The translations under genes were made by a program, and so were the position numbers. From NCBI GenBank assembly GCA_025458165.1, contig JALOTB010000018.1, forward strand, positions 1-51,467: 51,467 nucleotides of DNA, written 5' to 3'. The notes beneath the pieces are model-generated. The model worked only from the letters and a program-made list of their open reading frames with translations, searched no databases and was not told where the DNA came from. Shown piece by piece: positions 49,651 through 51,467 of this stretch. This DNA is from Chromatiaceae bacterium. GTDB lineage: Bacteria; Pseudomonadota; Gammaproteobacteria; Chromatiales; Chromatiaceae. The first letter of the stretch is position 1. The number at the start of each line of letters is the position of its first letter.

Positions 49651-49679
49651 AAAACGACAAAAGGGCCGTGACGGCCCTT
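49651..49679 (-). terminator. Intrinsic terminator of tRNA-Ser
   Basis: Stem AAGGGCC/GGCCCTT with loop GTCAC, followed on the minus strand by TTGTCGTTTT. It begins 13 nt after the tRNA 3' end. It may also stop transcription from the plus strand. Confidence 0.7.
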
Positions 49680-49691
49680 GGTTTCTTGATC

Positions 49692-49782
49692 TGGCGGAGA
49701 GGGAGGGATTCGAACCCTCGATACGCTATTAACGTATACACACTTTCCAGGCGTGCTCCTTAAGCCACTCGGACACCTCTCC
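49692..49782 (-). tRNA. tRNA-Ser (anticodon GGA)
   Basis: Minus strand: acceptor GGAGAGG pairs with CCTCTCC; D-arm CCGAGTGGCTTAAGG; anticodon loop CTGGAAA gives GGA; a long class II variable arm (TGTGTATACG...AGCGTATCG); T-arm GAGGGTTCGAATCCCTC; encoded 3' GCCA. 91 nt, the usual size for tRNA-Ser. It decodes UCC/UCU. Confidence 0.97.
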
Positions 49783-49909
49783 GGAGACGACCCGAGGCGA
49801 GTGCCGGGCCGGTCCCGCGCGGCGCTTCCCTAGCGCAGACGGGCCGCGAAGAATAGCCGAACCTACCTGGGCGTGCAAACCACCCGCGATCGCTCGCGAC
49901 AGCCCATCC

Positions 49910-50746
49910 ATGCGAGACCCTGAGCCCGCCACTGGCGGCGGATCGACCCTCGCCGAGCTGGCCGACCGCCATCGGCTCTACGAGCGCGCGGTCCAGTGCC
50001 CGCGGGCGGAGGTCGATTTCATCGACCGCAACTACCGGCTCCTGCGCGGGCACAGCGCCCGCGTGCTGCGCGAGGATTTCTGCGGCACCGCGGCGGTGGG
50101 CTGCGAATGGGTGCGCCGGCGCAAGGGCAATCGCGCGCTGGCGGTCGATCTCGACGGCGAGGTGCTGGCCTGGGGGCGGACCCACAACCTCAGTCGGCTG
50201 GCACCCGAGCCGGCGTCGCGGGTGACGCTGCTCCAGGCCAACGTCCAGACGGTGAGCACCCCGCCCGCGGACATCATCGCCGCAATGAACTTCAGCTACT
50301 GGCTGCTCGGCGAGCGTGCGGCGCTCGCGCACTACTTCCGCAAGGTGCATCGGGACCTAAAGGACGACGGCGTCTTCTTCCTCGACGCCTACGGGGGCTA
50401 CGACGCCTACCGCGTCGTCACCGAGGAGCGGCAGGTCCGCTCGGACGGACTGACCTACACCTACATCTGGGAGCAGGAGCGCTACGACCCGATCAGCGGG
50501 GCCCTGGTGTGCCACATCCACTTCGCCTTTCCCGATGGGTCGAGGCTGGAGCGCGCGTTCAGCTACCAGTGGCGGCTCTGGTCGCTGCCAGAGATCCGCG
50601 AGCTGCTGGCCGAGGCGGGCTTCCGCCGGGTGCTCTGCTACTGGCAGGGCTGGAATCCTGATGGCACCCCCGACGGCCAGTTCGTCCCGGTCGAGGAGGG
50701 CGAGCCCGACGCGGGCTGGGTCGCCTATCTGAGCGCCGAGAAGTAA
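49910..50746 (+). CDS. Class I SAM-dependent methyltransferase
   Basis: A 278-aa enzyme. LREDFCGTAAVGCEWVRR (52-69) is the SAM-binding loop (a DFCGTA variant of the GxGxG motif), ALAVDLDGEVLAWG gives the acidic residue after strand 2, and IAAMNFSYWLLGERAALAHYFRKVHRDLKDDGVFFLD is the motif IV-post region. Substrate unknown. It starts 128 nt from the tRNA gene, with its own likely promoter. Confidence 0.8.
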   Translation: MRDPEPATGGGSTLAELADRHRLYERAVQCPRAEVDFIDRNYRLLRGHSARVLREDFCGTAAVGCEWVRRRKGNRALAVDLDGEVLAWGRTHNLSRLAPEPASRVTLLQANVQTVSTPPADIIAAMNFSYWLLGERAALAHYFRKVHRDLKDDGVFFLDAYGGYDAYRVVTEERQVRSDGLTYTYIWEQERYDPISGALVCHIHFAFPDGSRLERAFSYQWRLWSLPEIRELLAEAGFRRVLCYWQGWNPDGTPDGQFVPVEEGEPDAGWVAYLSAEK

Positions 50747-50853
50747 ACCGCGAGCGGCACTCCGAACGTACCCTCAGGTCGGGTCAGATCGCCAGCGCGA
50801 GCGGTTGCGGACGTCCGTCATGGGGCTTGCAGAGGCCGACTTTCCATCTGCGT

Positions 50854-51467
50854 TCATTCGCGTTCATGGGCGGCCAATCCCATCTGCCGGGCGATGACGT
50901 AGGTCTTGGCCGAGAGCTCGAGCGAGCAGGTGCGCTTGTAGGCGGCATCCAGGGTCTCGCCCCAGGCATAGACACCGTGGCCGCTGACCATGGCGATGGG
51001 GTGCTCGGCGAGTGAAACCGCCACCGCCTCCGGGGCCTTGGCGACATACTCCGCGTAGGGGACCCGCAGCACGGGCACCACGCTGAAGTAGTAGCCACCC
51101 TCGAAGTCAATCGGGCGGAAATCCTGACCCGAAAGGCTGAGGGCCACCGAGTAGGCCCCGTGGCTATGCAGCACCGCGCGCGCCTCGGCGCGGCGCTGGT
51201 AGACCCGCTGATGCAGGGGCGCGTCGAGCGAGGCGCCCGGCGTGCAGGGCCCCTGGAGCGGGCAGCCGATCAGGTCCTCGGGCCGTAGGCGATCGGCCCC
51301 CGCGCCGGACGGCGTGACCCAGAAGCCGTCGCCGTCGCGTACCGAGGCGTTGCCCGAGTGGGAGTCGTTATAGCCGTAGTGGCGCAGCCAGCGGTAGTAG
51401 CGCACCAGCTCGGCGCGCGGGTCCGGTTCCGGCCGATGCGCGGCGAGCCAGGCGAGGACGAAGTCGG
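50854..51467 (-). CDS. Class II aldolase/adducin-family protein, MtnB/fuculose-aldolase-like (5' end cut by window)
   Basis: The frame is open to the window edge (DFVLAWLAAHRPEPDPRAELV precedes the GTG at 51405), so the true start lies outside. Conserved zinc-site features: NASVRDGDGFWVTPSGAGADRLRPEDL, then VLHSHGAYSVALSL (HSH ligands), VSGHGVYAWGETLDAAYKR (third His). Family members include methylthioribulose-1-phosphate dehydratase and fuculose/ribulose-phosphate aldolases. The last residues, LAAHERE, overlap a short direct repeat of CGTTCAT. Confidence 0.8.
   Translation of the reverse strand, partial: DFVLAWLAAHRPEPDPRAELVRYYRWLRHYGYNDSHSGNASVRDGDGFWVTPSGAGADRLRPEDLIGCPLQGPCTPGASLDAPLHQRVYQRRAEARAVLHSHGAYSVALSLSGQDFRPIDFEGGYYFSVVPVLRVPYAEYVAKAPEAVAVSLAEHPIAMVSGHGVYAWGETLDAAYKRTCSLELSAKTYVIARQMGLAAHERE

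Noticed and set aside
50851..50867. Direct repeat of CGTTCAT, also seen once at 35386-35392
   Set aside because: Only a 7-9 bp match; the copy at 50851 is partly inside the aldolase end, so it may be chance or a decayed genome-wide repeat not testable here.

Overview
The window is GC-rich, densely packed proteobacterial DNA. It most likely comes from a purple sulfur bacterium of the Chromatiaceae type (Gammaproteobacteria). The evidence is gammaproteobacterial core synteny (rhlB/trxA-rho, nudE/yrfG, rlmN-pilF-rodZ-hisS-yfgM-bamB-der), carotenoid genes crtI-crtB with a PpsR/CrtJ-type TGT-N12-ACA site in front, a sulfide:quinone oxidoreductase with DsrE-like and rhodanese partners, and a secreted Gly/Tyr/Trp-rich protein resembling sulfur globule envelope proteins. 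No phage, transposase or CRISPR array is visible. This is chromosomal backbone with sulfur-related accessory blocks.

Layout. 1-633: truncated metallo-beta-lactamase-fold exported protein whose HxHxDH motif is degenerate. 812-3430 (-): overlapping operon of an uncharacterised small protein, a Cys/Met-metabolism PLP enzyme and a NifS/IscS-like cysteine desulfurase. 3660-7126 (-): sterol-desaturase-like hydroxylase, membrane-anchored rhodanese (TVP38 fusion), DsrE-like protein and SQR. 7273-8381 (-): frameshifted exported protein and a TlpA-like thioredoxin, divergent from an ArsR-rhodanese fusion regulator (8504-9169, +). 9286-10317 (-): exported protein with two thioredoxin folds. 10501-18550: housekeeping genes (nudE, yrfG, rhlB, trxA, rho, murU-like) and a GCS2 ligase/M14 deacylase pair. 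18597-22445: carotenoid genes and two unknown small genes. 22467-27200: penicillin-acylase-family NTN hydrolase and YgiQ. 27874-32652 (+): prkA-yeaH-spoVR stress operon. 32932-34707: L,D-transpeptidase. 34773-35132 (-): sulfur-globule-like protein. 35508-38783 (+): B-type succinate dehydrogenase/fumarate reductase. 38813-40126 (-): DHH-family protein and an unknown. 40345-49052 (+): rlmN-to-chaN housekeeping operon lacking ispG. 49194-51467: CPCC-domain protein, tRNA-Ser(GGA), a methyltransferase, and a truncated class II aldolase/MtnB-like gene.

Most interesting reading. The same palindrome, CATTCAAC-N6-GTTGA(A/G)C, occurs exactly twice where it would matter: in front of the hydroxylase/rhodanese/DsrE/SQR operon (7194-7211) and in the divergent region between the ArsR-rhodanese gene and the TlpA operon (8456-8473). 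I infer a compact sulfide/persulfide-responsive regulon in which the ArsR-rhodanese fusion is both sensor and autorepressor. Two genes (near 8078 and 18712) each carry a single extra base in a five-base C/G run, so sequencing error should be excluded before calling them pseudogenes.
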